NCBI RefSeq assembly: GCF_011064595.1 | Contig: NZ_JAALJI010000001.1 | Coordinates: forward strand, 496,001 to 560,000 | DNA length: 64,000 bases | DNA from: Paludisphaera soli | GTDB lineage: Bacteria; Planctomycetota; Planctomycetia; Isosphaerales; Isosphaeraceae | Direction: 5' to 3' | In this document: one piece after another, positions 27,025 to 35,089 of the stretch | Position numbering within the stretch: the stretch's first letter is position 1 | Layout: every line of letters starts with the position of its first letter | Made by a program: the position numbers and the translations under genes | The notes under the pieces: model-generated | Seen by the model: only the letters and a program-made list of their open reading frames with translations | The model's database searches: none | What the model was told of the DNA's origin: nothing

Positions 27025-27360
27025 TCAGGAGGCGGAGGCTTGCGGGGCGGCCTCGGCGGCCGGCTCGGGCGTCACGACGGGCTTGGGCTGGGCCCACGGC
27101 TCGCCCGGGGCCGGCTTCACCACCTTGTGCCGGCGGAGGATCGCCGCGACCTTGTCCGAGGGCTGCGCGCCGACGCTCAGCCAGTAGCGGATGCGGTCGG
27201 CGTTCAGGACCGTCTGGGTCTCGGGGTTCCGCGACATCGGGTCGTAGTGGCCCAGCTCCTCGATCGAGCGGCCGTCGCGCGGGCTGCGGGCGTCCATGGC
27301 GCAGATCCGGAAGAACGGCCTGTGCCTGCGTCCCATCGACTTCATGCGGATACGAACCAC
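27025..27360 (-). CDS. rpsP: 30S ribosomal protein bS16
   Basis: The 111-residue protein starts with MVRIRMKSMGRRHRPFFRI, the bS16 signature, from a GTG at 27360; GAGAGGAG lies 7 bases upstream, confirming this start. The core ends near residue 85, followed by a Pro/Ala-rich tail (PAPGEPWAQPKPVVTPEPAA). It is second in the ffh operon. The 195-base spacer upstream contains a GC-rich stem (CCCCGCC 27402-27408 with GGCGGGG 27425-27431) that could affect expression. Confidence 0.96.
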   Translation of the reverse strand: MVRIRMKSMGRRHRPFFRICAMDARSPRDGRSIEELGHYDPMSRNPETQTVLNADRIRYWLSVGAQPSDKVAAILRRHKVVKPAPGEPWAQPKPVVTPEPAAEAAPQASAS

Positions 27361-27533
27361 TCGCGGTCTCCTCTCGAAAATCCAAAGGTCGCCCGAACGG
27401 GCCCCGCCGGAACGGCCGGCGAGGGGCGGGGTCGGGTGATGCAGGGTCCTGCGGGATGTGCCCCGGGGGTCGCCGTGCTCGAAGTCGGCAAGGGCGGGCC
27501 GGGGCGGGTTGCTTCCTCGTGTGCGGGGGGGGC

Positions 27534-27564
27534 GGGGCCTTCGGGCCGTTTCGGCTCAGGCCCC
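27534..27564 (-). terminator. Hairpin at the ffh stop codon (possible attenuator)
   Basis: GGGGCCT (27534-27540) pairs with AGGCCCC (27558-27564), with an inner GGCC/GGCT helix; the arm includes the ffh stop codon. No U-run follows, so partial termination or mRNA protection before rpsP is more likely than full stop. Confidence 0.35.
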
Positions 27565-29040
27565 GGGTTGGTCGCGCTGCTCGCGACGCTTCTTGCGGTC
27601 TTCCTTCTCGCGTTGCTTGCGGAGCTTCTCGCGCTCCTTGGGGGAGAGCCGCTTGCCGGTGCCGACCTTGGGGGTCATCAGCTTGGCCATCGGGTTGCTG
27701 GCCGCGGCCCGACCCAGGCCTGTCATGGCCTTGATCTTGTCGAGCATGCTCATCTGCGACATCTGCTTGACGAACGAGGCCATCGCGTCGAACTGCTTGA
27801 CCAGCCCGGAGACGTCCGACGGCTCGACGCCGGCCCCGGCGGCGATCCGGCGGCGGCGGCCGATGTCGATCAGGTCGGGCCGGCTCCGCTCGCGGGGGGT
27901 CATGCTGTCGATGATGCCCTGGATCCGGCGGATCTCGGAGTCGGCGTCGATGTTCCCCAGGCTCTCGGTCATCTGGCCCATGCCGGGGAACATCCCCATC
28001 ACGTCCTGGACCGAGCCCATCTTCTTGATCTGGATGATCTGCTTGCGGAAGTCCTCAAGGTCGAACTTCCCCTTCGCCATCTTCTCTTGCTGGATCCGGG
28101 CTTCCTCGGCGTCGACCGTGGCCTGCGCGGCCTCGACGAGGCCGACGATGTCGCCCATGCCCAGCATCTGGCCGACGAGCCGCTCCGGGTCGAAGGGCTC
28201 GAGCTTGTCGAGCTTCTCCCCCTTGCCGACGAACTTGACGGGGACGCCGGTCACCTTGCGGACCGAGAGCGCGGCGCCGCCGCGGGCGTCGCCGTCGAGC
28301 TTGGTGAGGATGACGCCGTCCAGCTCCAGGGCCTTGTTGAACGCGGCGGCCGACGCGACGGCGTCCTGGCCGGTCATCGCGTCGCAAACGAAGTAGACGT
28401 GGTGGGGCCGGACCTTCTTCTCGATCTGGACCAGCTCCGCCATCAGCTCGTCGTCGACGTGGAGCCGGCCGGCGGTGTCCAGGATGATCGTGTCGCAGCC
28501 CTTGCGGTTGGCCTCGATCACGGCGTTCTGGCAGAGCTTGACCGGGTCGACCCCGACCTCGGAGAAGACGGGGACGCCCACCTGCTCGCCCACGACCTTG
28601 AGCTGCTCGACGGCCGCCGGCCGCTGGAGGTCGGCCGCGACGAGCATCGGCCGCCGTTCCTGCGAGAGCAGGAGTCGCGCCAGCTTGCCCGAGGTGGTCG
28701 TCTTGCCCGACCCCTGGAGGCCGCAGAGCATGATGACGGTCGGCCCGGTCTTCTCGAACCGGATCGTCGGGTCGGACGGGCCCATCGTCGCGATCATCTC
28801 GTCGTGGACGATCTTGACGAGCTGCTGCTCGGGCCGGACCTTCTTGATGACCTCGGCGCCGACCGCCTGCTCCTGGATGCGCGCCATGAAGTCCTGGACG
28901 ACGTTGAAATTCACGTCGGCTTCCAGCAGGGCCGTGCGCACCTCGCGCAGGCCTTCCTTCATGTTGGCCTCGGTCAAGACGCCGCTGACGCGGAACCGCT
29001 TGAAGGCAGAGGAGAGGCGCTTTTGCAGGTCGTCGAACAT
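27556..29040 (-). CDS. ffh: Signal recognition particle protein Ffh
   Basis: The 494-residue SRP54 GTPase targets membrane proteins to the Sec machinery together with SRP RNA and FtsY. The N domain (MFDDLQKRLSSAFKRF) is followed by the G domain with P-loop GLQGSGKTTTSGKLA, DTAGRLHVDDELM and TKLDGDARGGAAL. The methionine-rich M domain includes MGSVQDVMGMFPGMGQM and ends in a basic KKRREQR tail. A clear promoter lies 40 bases upstream. It is first in the ffh-rpsP-trmD-rplS-mnmA unit. The SRP RNA gene was not found in the window. Confidence 0.97.
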   Translation of the reverse strand: MFDDLQKRLSSAFKRFRVSGVLTEANMKEGLREVRTALLEADVNFNVVQDFMARIQEQAVGAEVIKKVRPEQQLVKIVHDEMIATMGPSDPTIRFEKTGPTVIMLCGLQGSGKTTTSGKLARLLLSQERRPMLVAADLQRPAAVEQLKVVGEQVGVPVFSEVGVDPVKLCQNAVIEANRKGCDTIILDTAGRLHVDDELMAELVQIEKKVRPHHVYFVCDAMTGQDAVASAAAFNKALELDGVILTKLDGDARGGAALSVRKVTGVPVKFVGKGEKLDKLEPFDPERLVGQMLGMGDIVGLVEAAQATVDAEEARIQQEKMAKGKFDLEDFRKQIIQIKKMGSVQDVMGMFPGMGQMTESLGNIDADSEIRRIQGIIDSMTPRERSRPDLIDIGRRRRIAAGAGVEPSDVSGLVKQFDAMASFVKQMSQMSMLDKIKAMTGLGRAAASNPMAKLMTPKVGTGKRLSPKEREKLRKQREKEDRKKRREQRDQPGA

Positions 29041-29081
29041 GACTCGTCGGGTCCACGGGCGGAGGAGGTCGCGAATCGACC

Positions 29082-29110
29082 ACTATACCGCCTCGAAGTC
29101 CGCCTGGCAA
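29082..29110 (-). promoter_or_regulatory. Promoter of the ffh operon
   Basis: Minus strand: TTGCCA (29110-29105), 17-base spacer, TATAGT (29087-29082). Predicted start is about 35 bases before the ffh ATG. Confidence 0.75.
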
Positions 29111-29407
29111 CGCGTTTTCGACCCTCCGACCGGTCTCCCGGTGCGATCCTCAGCATCTCCGGATTTTCCCCTCCCCGACTTCGGTTCCGGTACATCGTCC
29201 AGGTAAGGGCTGTTGCGCGCGGGATCGGGCGACGCGGCCGACCGGGACACGCGACTTATGGGGGAAAAGCGCCGAACGAAGCCAATCCCGCCGGTGCGCA
29301 AACGGTTTCACGTAATACGGTTAAGGCGGATCATGGGCTCGCGAACGAACCCAATCGGAGCCGATTCCGTGGGCCCGACCGGATTGTCGGGGGCTCTGGG
29401 AGGAGGC
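29111..29407. other. Gene-free stretch between ffh promoter and the GH10-like gene
   Basis: Apart from the promoter at one end and two small hairpins at the other, nothing recognisable is present; reading frames here are short and lack starts with ribosome binding sites. Confidence 0.5.
29353..29391 (-). terminator. Two tandem stems behind the GH10-like gene
   Basis: CCCGAC/GTCGGG (29374-29391, loop 6) and AATCGG/CCGATT (29353-29366, loop 2) follow the stop at 29408 within 60 bases. They are plausible transcription-end structures without U-runs. Confidence 0.4.
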
Positions 29408-30898
29408 TCACGTCAGGAGGTCGTCTCGGAGCGTGCGGAGCCGGGCCGCGGCCGGCTTGGGCGAGCCGTCGAGACGATGGAGCCCGCCATGGGGGTAGAG
29501 GTGGGGCGTTGCATCCGAGGGCTGGAGCCAGTTTACGGCCCGCACGAAGGGCTTGGCGATCGCCAGCGAGGCCCAACGCGCGGCCCAGTCGGCCTGCGAG
29601 GCCTCGGTCGGCGGCTCGGGCCATTGCCAGGTCTCGACCTTGACGTTGGGGTCGGCCTGCGGGTCCGGGGCGGCGGACGAAGGCGCGACGAGCGTGACGT
29701 TCAGCGGGACGTTCAGCAGCGAATACAGGTCGAGGAGTCGCGAGAAATCGAACAGGTCGCGGGCGTCGCCGCCGGGGTTCGAGTAGCCCGGGGCGATCTC
29801 CAGGCCGATGCTCGAAATCCCCACGTCGGAGCGGATCAGGTAGTCGCACAGGTGGAGCGGGCCGAGCTGGAACCGGCTCGTGCTCATCCATTCCATCCAG
29901 GGACGGTCGACGTCCAGGCAGAGTTGGGCCGCGGGGTCGGCCTGGCGGGCGACCTGCAGCGCACGGGCGGTGATGCGGATCTGGTCTTCCTCGCCGAGCC
30001 CGAGGACTTCGTGGCCGGCCGGCCGGCCGGCCACGTGCCAGACCCCCACCTTGCCCTTGTAGCGGGTCACGACCTGGCGGACGTAATCGGCGACGAAGCT
30101 GCTGATCGTGTCGACGTCGCCGTCCCAGAGCCAGATCCAGTCCGGGAAGGTCCCGGCGCGGAATTCGATCAGCGGGCCGGCCTCGACGTTCAGGCGGTGC
30201 TTGCGACACCAGGCGACCTGGGCGTCGAGCAGGTCCCAGCGATACTTCCCCTCGGAAGGGGCCGTCTCGCGCCAGGAGGCCGCGGCCTGGCCCGTGTTCA
30301 GCCCGGCGATGAGCTTCGACGGCCCGCCCGCCTTATCGGGGTCGCCGGGCAGGACGCAGCCCAGGCCGGTCGCCAGCCGGCCGGAGACCGCCAGCCGGTT
30401 CTGGAGCACTTGGGCGGTGTAGGTCTCGGTCAGCAGGTCGCCGGCCCGGCTCGACGCCTCCAGGCTCTCCTGGGCCGCCGCGGAGCAGGCGACGGGGTCG
30501 TCGGCGGCGAGCGCCGCGCGGACGAAAGCGCGACGCGAGGTCCGCAGCAGGTCGCCGAGCGACGAGTCGGTGCGGAGGCCGAGTTGGGTCCAGTCGGCCG
30601 CCTGATTGCGGACGTCGTTCAGCCGACCTCGGGCCAGTTCCAGGGCGAGGACGTAGGGGCCGGGACGTTCGCCCAGGGTCGCGGTGCCGACGACGGGCGA
30701 GCCGAAACCCGCGATCGGCCAGGGGGTGAACAGTCGGCCGCTCTCGCTGGAGTCGCTCGTGCAGGTCATCAGGCCGTTGCGGAAGTCCAGGCTCAGTCGC
30801 CCCGGGGTCCGATCGAGGCCCGTCGTGTACACGCGACGCTGGCTCGCCAGTCGACCGGCCGCCTCATTCGAGGGGAGCTTGAACTTGAGAACCCCCAT
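29408..30898 (-). CDS. GH10-xylanase-like protein lacking both catalytic glutamates
   Basis: The 496-residue protein has an N-terminal beta domain of about 120 residues, then a GH10-like TIM barrel (YRWDLLDAQVAWCRKHRLNV, YKGKVGVWHVAGRPAG) ending in the typical HLYPHGGLHRLDGSPKPA. In GH10 the acid/base Glu lies in WDVVNE; here the same place reads WHVAGR (about residue 290). The nucleophile strand ITELD reads VTLVAPS (about residue 400). Both catalytic Glu residues are absent, so a xylanase activity is unlikely; sugar binding or another chemistry may apply. No signal peptide is visible. The ATG at 30898 is chosen over upstream starts because it begins MGVLKFKLPSNE. Confidence 0.72.
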   Translation of the reverse strand: MGVLKFKLPSNEAAGRLASQRRVYTTGLDRTPGRLSLDFRNGLMTCTSDSSESGRLFTPWPIAGFGSPVVGTATLGERPGPYVLALELARGRLNDVRNQAADWTQLGLRTDSSLGDLLRTSRRAFVRAALAADDPVACSAAAQESLEASSRAGDLLTETYTAQVLQNRLAVSGRLATGLGCVLPGDPDKAGGPSKLIAGLNTGQAAASWRETAPSEGKYRWDLLDAQVAWCRKHRLNVEAGPLIEFRAGTFPDWIWLWDGDVDTISSFVADYVRQVVTRYKGKVGVWHVAGRPAGHEVLGLGEEDQIRITARALQVARQADPAAQLCLDVDRPWMEWMSTSRFQLGPLHLCDYLIRSDVGISSIGLEIAPGYSNPGGDARDLFDFSRLLDLYSLLNVPLNVTLVAPSSAAPDPQADPNVKVETWQWPEPPTEASQADWAARWASLAIAKPFVRAVNWLQPSDATPHLYPHGGLHRLDGSPKPAAARLRTLRDDLLT

Positions 30899-31255
30899 GC
30901 CTTGCGTCCACCCGAGACCTGAGGTCTGCGTTCCTGGGGCCGATCGCGGGAAAGGTCGAAGGCGACCGGGCTCGCACCGCCTCGGGCGTCCCACCTCACG
31001 ATTACGAAGATATCCGAGCGTCCAGATCTTGAACAGACGGCGACGGCCCCAAGGTTGTTGCGATCGCCGTACCGAAGAGTCTCATTCTTCTTCTGATCTC
31101 GAAGATCGTTATCCTGGTCCACTAAGCGTCGACGATTCCAGGCCGGAGACTTGAATTCGCCCGGCCGACGCCCCCCTCTCCACGCCGAGAGAGACGGCAC
31201 GCACCGGCCGGGGCGCCCCCGGGCCGCGCCGCCCGCCCTGTCACGAGCTCCCGCC
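30899..31255. other. Divergent intergenic region
   Basis: This 357-base region lies between divergent genes. It contains an AT-richer zone (31005-31110) and a small palindrome GATCT-CGA-AGATC (31095-31107). Promoters probably lie here but no convincing -35/-10 pair was found; no gene is seen. Confidence 0.4.
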
Positions 31256-32239
31256 ATGCCCTCCGTCCTGATCTGTCAGCCCATGCTCCGCGGCCGGGCC
31301 GGCCGATTCCGCGACATCCTGATCGAGGCCGGCCTCGACCCCGTCGATGCCGAGGGAGGCAACGCCTTGACCGCCGACGAACTCCGTCGGGCCCTCCCTC
31401 GCGTCGAGGCCATGATCGTCGGGGTGGAACGGCTGACCGCCGACGTCCTGGACCACGCCCCGCGGCTCCGCGTCGCGGCGAGGACGGGCGTCGGCCACGA
31501 TGGGATCGACCTCGCCGCCGCGCGCGAACGCGGGGTCGTGGTCACGATCACGCCGGGGGTGAACCACGAGAGCGTCGCCGAGCACGTTTTCGCCCTGCTG
31601 CTCGCCCTGACGCGCGACCTCGAGCGGAACAGCCGCGTGCTCCACGCCGGCGGCTGGGAGCGCCGTGAGGGCGTCCCGATCCGAGGACGCACGCTGGGGA
31701 TGTATGGATCGGGGCGGATCGCCCGCGCGGTTGCGGTACGCGCGCGGGCCTTCGGGATGCGGGTCGCGGCCCACGACCTCGCGCCGCCGAACGAGTTCGA
31801 CGTCCGCCACGAGATCGCTCGGGTGACGCCGGAGCAGCTGCTGGCCGTCTCGGACGTGGTCAGCTTGCACGTCCCGCTGACCGACGCGACCCGGGGGCTG
31901 GTCGACGCCGGATTTCTGGCCGCGATGAAGCCGGGGGCGTACCTGATCAACACCGCTCGGGGCGGACTCGTGGTCGACGCCGACCTCCGTGCGGCCCTGG
32001 ATTCGGGGCGCCTCGCCGGGGCCGGGGTGGATGTCTTCCAGCAGGAACCGCCGGGACCGAGCTGTCCGCTGCTGGGCGCCCCGAACCTGATCCTGACGCC
32101 GCACGTCGGCGGCGTCGACGCCCTGGCGATCGAGGAGATGGCCGAGACGGCCGCCCGATGCATCGTCGACCTCTACCAGGGCCGATGGCCGGCCCGATGC
32201 GTCGTGGACGGATCGCTCCGAGAAGGCTGGAGCTGGTGA
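31256..32239 (+). CDS. D-isomer 2-hydroxyacid dehydrogenase
   Basis: The 327-residue NAD(P)-dependent dehydrogenase has catalytic Arg in INTARGGLVVD, Glu in DVFQQEPPG and His in LTPHVGGVD. The dinucleotide motif is GMYGSGRIARAVA, with Ala in place of the third Gly. It shares family with the 21-kb dehydrogenase but not close sequence. Candidate substrates are phosphoglycerate, hydroxypyruvate or similar acids. The ATG at 31256 begins the domain (MPSVLICQPML); an upstream extension is Pro/Arg-rich and probably untranslated. Confidence 0.88.
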   Translation: MPSVLICQPMLRGRAGRFRDILIEAGLDPVDAEGGNALTADELRRALPRVEAMIVGVERLTADVLDHAPRLRVAARTGVGHDGIDLAAARERGVVVTITPGVNHESVAEHVFALLLALTRDLERNSRVLHAGGWERREGVPIRGRTLGMYGSGRIARAVAVRARAFGMRVAAHDLAPPNEFDVRHEIARVTPEQLLAVSDVVSLHVPLTDATRGLVDAGFLAAMKPGAYLINTARGGLVVDADLRAALDSGRLAGAGVDVFQQEPPGPSCPLLGAPNLILTPHVGGVDALAIEEMAETAARCIVDLYQGRWPARCVVDGSLREGWSW

Positions 32240-32247
32240 TCGCAGCT

Positions 32248-32302
32248 CGGGCCGGACGAAGGCCCGGAAATGACGCGAGCGGGCCCGAGGCCCGCCCGCG
32301 TC
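32248..32302. terminator. Tandem hairpins between convergent genes
   Basis: CGGGCC/GGCCCG (32248-32266, loop 7) is followed by a 13-bp stem with one mismatch (32272-32284 with 32290-32302, loop 5). They sit between the ends of the dehydrogenase and the Fe-S carrier gene and could stop transcription from both sides. Confidence 0.6.
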
Positions 32303-32338
32303 GCCGCTCCGATTCATGATCCGACCGTTCCGCTCCGA

Positions 32339-32668
32339 TCAGACCTGGAACGAGGAGCCGCAGCCGCAGCTCTTGACTACGTTGGGGTTGTTGAAGACGA
32401 ACCCGCGCTTCTCCAGGCCGTCGTAGAAGTCGAGGACGGTGCCGTCGAGGTAGGGGTCGAACTTCTTGTCGATCGCGAGCTTGACGCCGAAGTAATCGGC
32501 GACGCGGTCGCGCTCGCTCGTGTCGGTGTCGAAGTTCAGGCTGTAGGAAAAGCCGCTGCAGCCGCCGCCCTGGACGCCGATGCGGAGCACGGTCCCCTCG
32601 GGAAGGCTCTGGTCGGTGATGATCTTCTTGACTTCGTCGGCCGCCTTCTCGGTCAGCGTCACGCCCAT
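32339..32668 (-). CDS. A-type iron-sulfur carrier (IscA/ErpA/HesB family)
   Basis: The 109-residue protein has the three conserved cysteines: one in [16 protein letters not shown] and two in SCGCGSSF at the C-terminus. A-type carriers hold or pass Fe-S clusters to apo-enzymes, such as NadA encoded further on in this window. The ATG at 32668 ([13 protein letters not shown]) has GGAGAT just upstream; the longer open frame lacks support. It follows the cysteine desulfurase by 99 bases on the same strand, giving a minimal cluster-assembly pair without a scaffold gene nearby. Confidence 0.93.
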   Translation of the reverse strand: MGVTLTEKAADEVKKIITDQSLPEGTVLRIGVQGGGCSGFSYSLNFDTDTSERDRVADYFGVKLAIDKKFDPYLDGTVLDFYDGLEKRGFVFNNPNVVKSCGCGSSFQV

Positions 32669-32767
32669 CGCACGATCTCCTTTAATCTTTCGACTCGCCC
32701 GGAACGTCTGGGAAACCACTCGGAAGCGGCATGGTTCCGCATGGGGAATCATACCACGAAGTCAACT

Positions 32768-33973
32768 TCAATGTTGTTCGCCGAACTCGCGAGGCGTCGA
32801 AGCCGACCACGCGGCGCTGTGTACCCGAAGCTCGGCCACGGCCCTCGCCACCGCCTCGACGGCGAAATCGATCTCGTCGGCGGTGTTGAACCGACCGACG
32901 CCGAACCGGAGGCTGGCCCGCGCCGAATCGTCGTCGCGGCCCATAGCCCGCAGGACGTGGCTGGGCTCGGGCTCGGCCGAGGTGCAGGCCGCGCCCGAGC
33001 TGACGGCCACGTCGCGCATCGCCAGCATGAGGGCCTCTCCGTCAACGTAGGCGAAGCTGAGGTTGAGGTTTCCGTCGAGCCGTGCGGCCGGATGGCCGTT
33101 GAGCGTCACGTCCTTCACACGCTCGCGGATCCCCGCCTCCAGGCGATCGCGGAGCCCCCGGATCCGAGGCAGATCGGTTTCCCTCTCGCGAATCGCCAAC
33201 TCCAGTGCGACGCCGAGCCCCACGATCAAGGGGACGGCCGGCGTGCCGCTCCTCAGCCCACGCTCATGGCCGCCGCCGTCGAACAACGGCCGGAGCCGCA
33301 CCTGGGGATCGCGGCGACGGACGTACAGAACGCCGACGCCCTTGGGTCCGTAGAGTTTATGGCCCGAGAGGCTCAGCAGGTCGATGTGGTCCGCCCGAAC
33401 GTCGAGGTCGAGCTTCCCCACCGCCTGGGTGGCGTCGGTGTGGAAGAGGACGCCGCGGTCGTGACAAAGTGAGCCGATCTCCCGGATCGGGTTGATCGTC
33501 CCCACCTCGTTGTTGGCCGCGATGACCGAGACGAGTACGGTTTCGGGGCGTAGGGCCTCGCGGACGGCCTCGACGTCCACGCGTCCGAACTCGTCGCAAG
33601 GGACGAGCGTGAGCTTCCAGCGCTCCTCGCGCTCCAGCCTCTGGACCACGTCCAGGACCGACTTGTGCTCGACGGTCGTCGCGACCAGGTGGTCGCCGCG
33701 ACGCCGGAGCGCCGGCAGGGCCCCCTTGATCGCCAGGTTGTTGGACTCGGTCGCGCCTGAGGTGAAGACGATCTCGCGCGACTCGGCCCCCAGGGCCGTC
33801 GCGACCTGCTCCCGGGCCCGATCCAGGGCCTCGGCGGCGTCCCAGCCGAATCGGTGGGAGACGCTCGCCGCATTGCCGTAAATCTCGGTGAGATAAGGCA
33901 TCATGGCCTCGACCACCCGGGGGTCGGGCTTGGTGGTCGAGTGGTTGTCGAGATAGACGGCCGGCCTGGACAC
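32768..33973 (-). CDS. iscS: Cysteine desulfurase (IscS/NifS type)
   Basis: The 401-residue PLP enzyme releases sulfur from cysteine as a persulfide. It shows [26 protein letters not shown], the PLP Lys in [13 protein letters not shown] and the catalytic Cys loop [17 protein letters not shown], which is the class I (IscS/NifS) form. Sulfur could go to the downstream A-type carrier or to MnmA. The start is a GTG. A good promoter lies 55-80 bases upstream. No IscU scaffold or IscR-like regulator is in the window, so the name iscS is by similarity. Confidence 0.93.
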   Translation of the reverse strand: MSRPAVYLDNHSTTKPDPRVVEAMMPYLTEIYGNAASVSHRFGWDAAEALDRAREQVATALGAESREIVFTSGATESNNLAIKGALPALRRRGDHLVATTVEHKSVLDVVQRLEREERWKLTLVPCDEFGRVDVEAVREALRPETVLVSVIAANNEVGTINPIREIGSLCHDRGVLFHTDATQAVGKLDLDVRADHIDLLSLSGHKLYGPKGVGVLYVRRRDPQVRLRPLFDGGGHERGLRSGTPAVPLIVGLGVALELAIRERETDLPRIRGLRDRLEAGIRERVKDVTLNGHPAARLDGNLNLSFAYVDGEALMLAMRDVAVSSGAACTSAEPEPSHVLRAMGRDDDSARASLRFGVGRFNTADEIDFAVEAVARAVAELRVHSAAWSASTPREFGEQH

Positions 33974-34025
33974 GGGAGGGGACCTCGCCCGACGAGGATT
34001 TTTCGCACCTTATTCTGCACAATTT

Positions 34026-34054
34026 ATCTTACCGGGCGTGTGGGCCGGGATCAA
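34026..34054 (-). promoter_or_regulatory. Promoter of the cysteine desulfurase gene
   Basis: Minus strand: TTGATC (34054-34049), 17-base spacer, TAAGAT (34031-34026), within an AT-rich island. Confidence 0.65.
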
Positions 34055-34163
34055 GCGAGCCTGACTCGCGGGCCGCCGTCACGTTCGGAGTCGCTTCCGG
34101 CGAGGATTCCGGGTTGCGGCGATTTCGGGTCCGGGGTAGAACGCCGGGCGCCACGTAGCGCGA

Positions 34164-34188
34164 GGCGGCCGGCGGGGAGTCGGCCGCC
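34164..34188 (+). other. Leader hairpin before the methyltransferase
   Basis: GGCGGCCG (34164-34171) pairs with CGGCCGCC (34181-34188), 15 bases before the ATG at 34204. It could limit initiation there and favour the GTG at 34249. Confidence 0.4.
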
Positions 34189-34203
34189 CGGCGCCCATCA
34201 GGG

Positions 34204-34965
34204 ATGACGAACAACTCGCACACGAGCCGGGCACGGCGGGAGGCCGAGGTGGCGTACGACAAGAAGCAGGCGACGGAGGAGTTCGGCCGCTGGAGCGAGA
34301 GCTATGATCGCAGCGTGCTGCAGTGGCTCCTCTTCGGCCCCTCGCATCGCGCCTTGATCCGCCGGATCGGGGCGGTCGCCGAGGGCCGGCCGATCTCGAT
34401 CCTGGACGTGGGATGCGGCACGGGGGTCTTCGCCTCGCGGGTCCGCACGGCTTTGCCCGAGTCGCGGGTGGTCGGGGTCGACCTCGTCTCCGGCATGCTG
34501 ACGCAGGGGGCTCATCGCTGGCGGGCGTTGTCGGAAGCGGTCCACCCCGTGCAGGGGGACAGCGAGAGGCTCCCCTTCGCGTCCGGGTCGTTCGACTTCG
34601 TCACCTGCGCCAACAGCTTCCACCACTACCCGAATCAGGAGGGGGCGGCGGCCGAGATGCACCGCGTCCTCAAGCCCGGGGGCCGGTTGCTCCTCATCGA
34701 CGGCTACCGGGACGCCCCCTGGGGCTGGTTCATCTACGACGTCTGCGTGACGTACCGCGAGGGGAACGTCCACCACGCCTCCGCGAGGCGGTTCCGCGAG
34801 ATCCTCGACCGGGCGGGCTTCCAGGCCGTCGCCCAGAGCGTCCATCGCGGCCCGGCCCCGTTCATCCTGAACGAGGCGATCGCGGCCGAGCCCACCCCGC
34901 TGTACCCGGCCCCGCACTTCAACCTCCGGGTGCCGTCCGCGATCGCGCGGGAGGCCGAAGTCTGA
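34204..34965 (+). CDS. Class I SAM-dependent methyltransferase (UbiE-like)
   Basis: The 253-residue protein has SAM motif I ISILDVGCGTGVFASRV, motif II around FDFVTCANSFHHYPN and post-motif VLKPGGRLLLIDGY. This resembles UbiE/MenG and other small-molecule or lipid methyltransferases; the substrate cannot be told. Two starts are possible: ATG 34204 (poorly spaced AGGG) and GTG 34249 (GGGAGG 5 bases upstream), which would remove 15 residues. It precedes the pfa-ole cluster by about 125 bases but is separated from it by a strong hairpin, so it may not be part of it. Confidence 0.85.
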   Translation: MTNNSHTSRARREAEVAYDKKQATEEFGRWSESYDRSVLQWLLFGPSHRALIRRIGAVAEGRPISILDVGCGTGVFASRVRTALPESRVVGVDLVSGMLTQGAHRWRALSEAVHPVQGDSERLPFASGSFDFVTCANSFHHYPNQEGAAAEMHRVLKPGGRLLLIDGYRDAPWGWFIYDVCVTYREGNVHHASARRFREILDRAGFQAVAQSVHRGPAPFILNEAIAAEPTPLYPAPHFNLRVPSAIAREAEV

Positions 34966-35016
34966 GCGACGTCGAGACCTCCGCTTTGCCGGCCAGATCG
35001 GTTTAAGACGCCATGT

Positions 35017-35046
35017 GGGCCCGTCGAGGCGAGATTCGACGGGCCC
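35017..35046 (+). terminator. 11-bp hairpin between methyltransferase and pfaD
   Basis: GGGCCCGTCGA (35017-35027) pairs perfectly with TCGACGGGCCC (35036-35046) around an 8-base loop, 52 bases after the methyltransferase stop. There is no U-run; TATAGG just after it (35054) could be part of the pfa promoter. Confidence 0.55.
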
Positions 35047-35089
35047 GCGGTCGTATAGGGAGACGTCCCACCAGCCATCAAGGCGGCGA

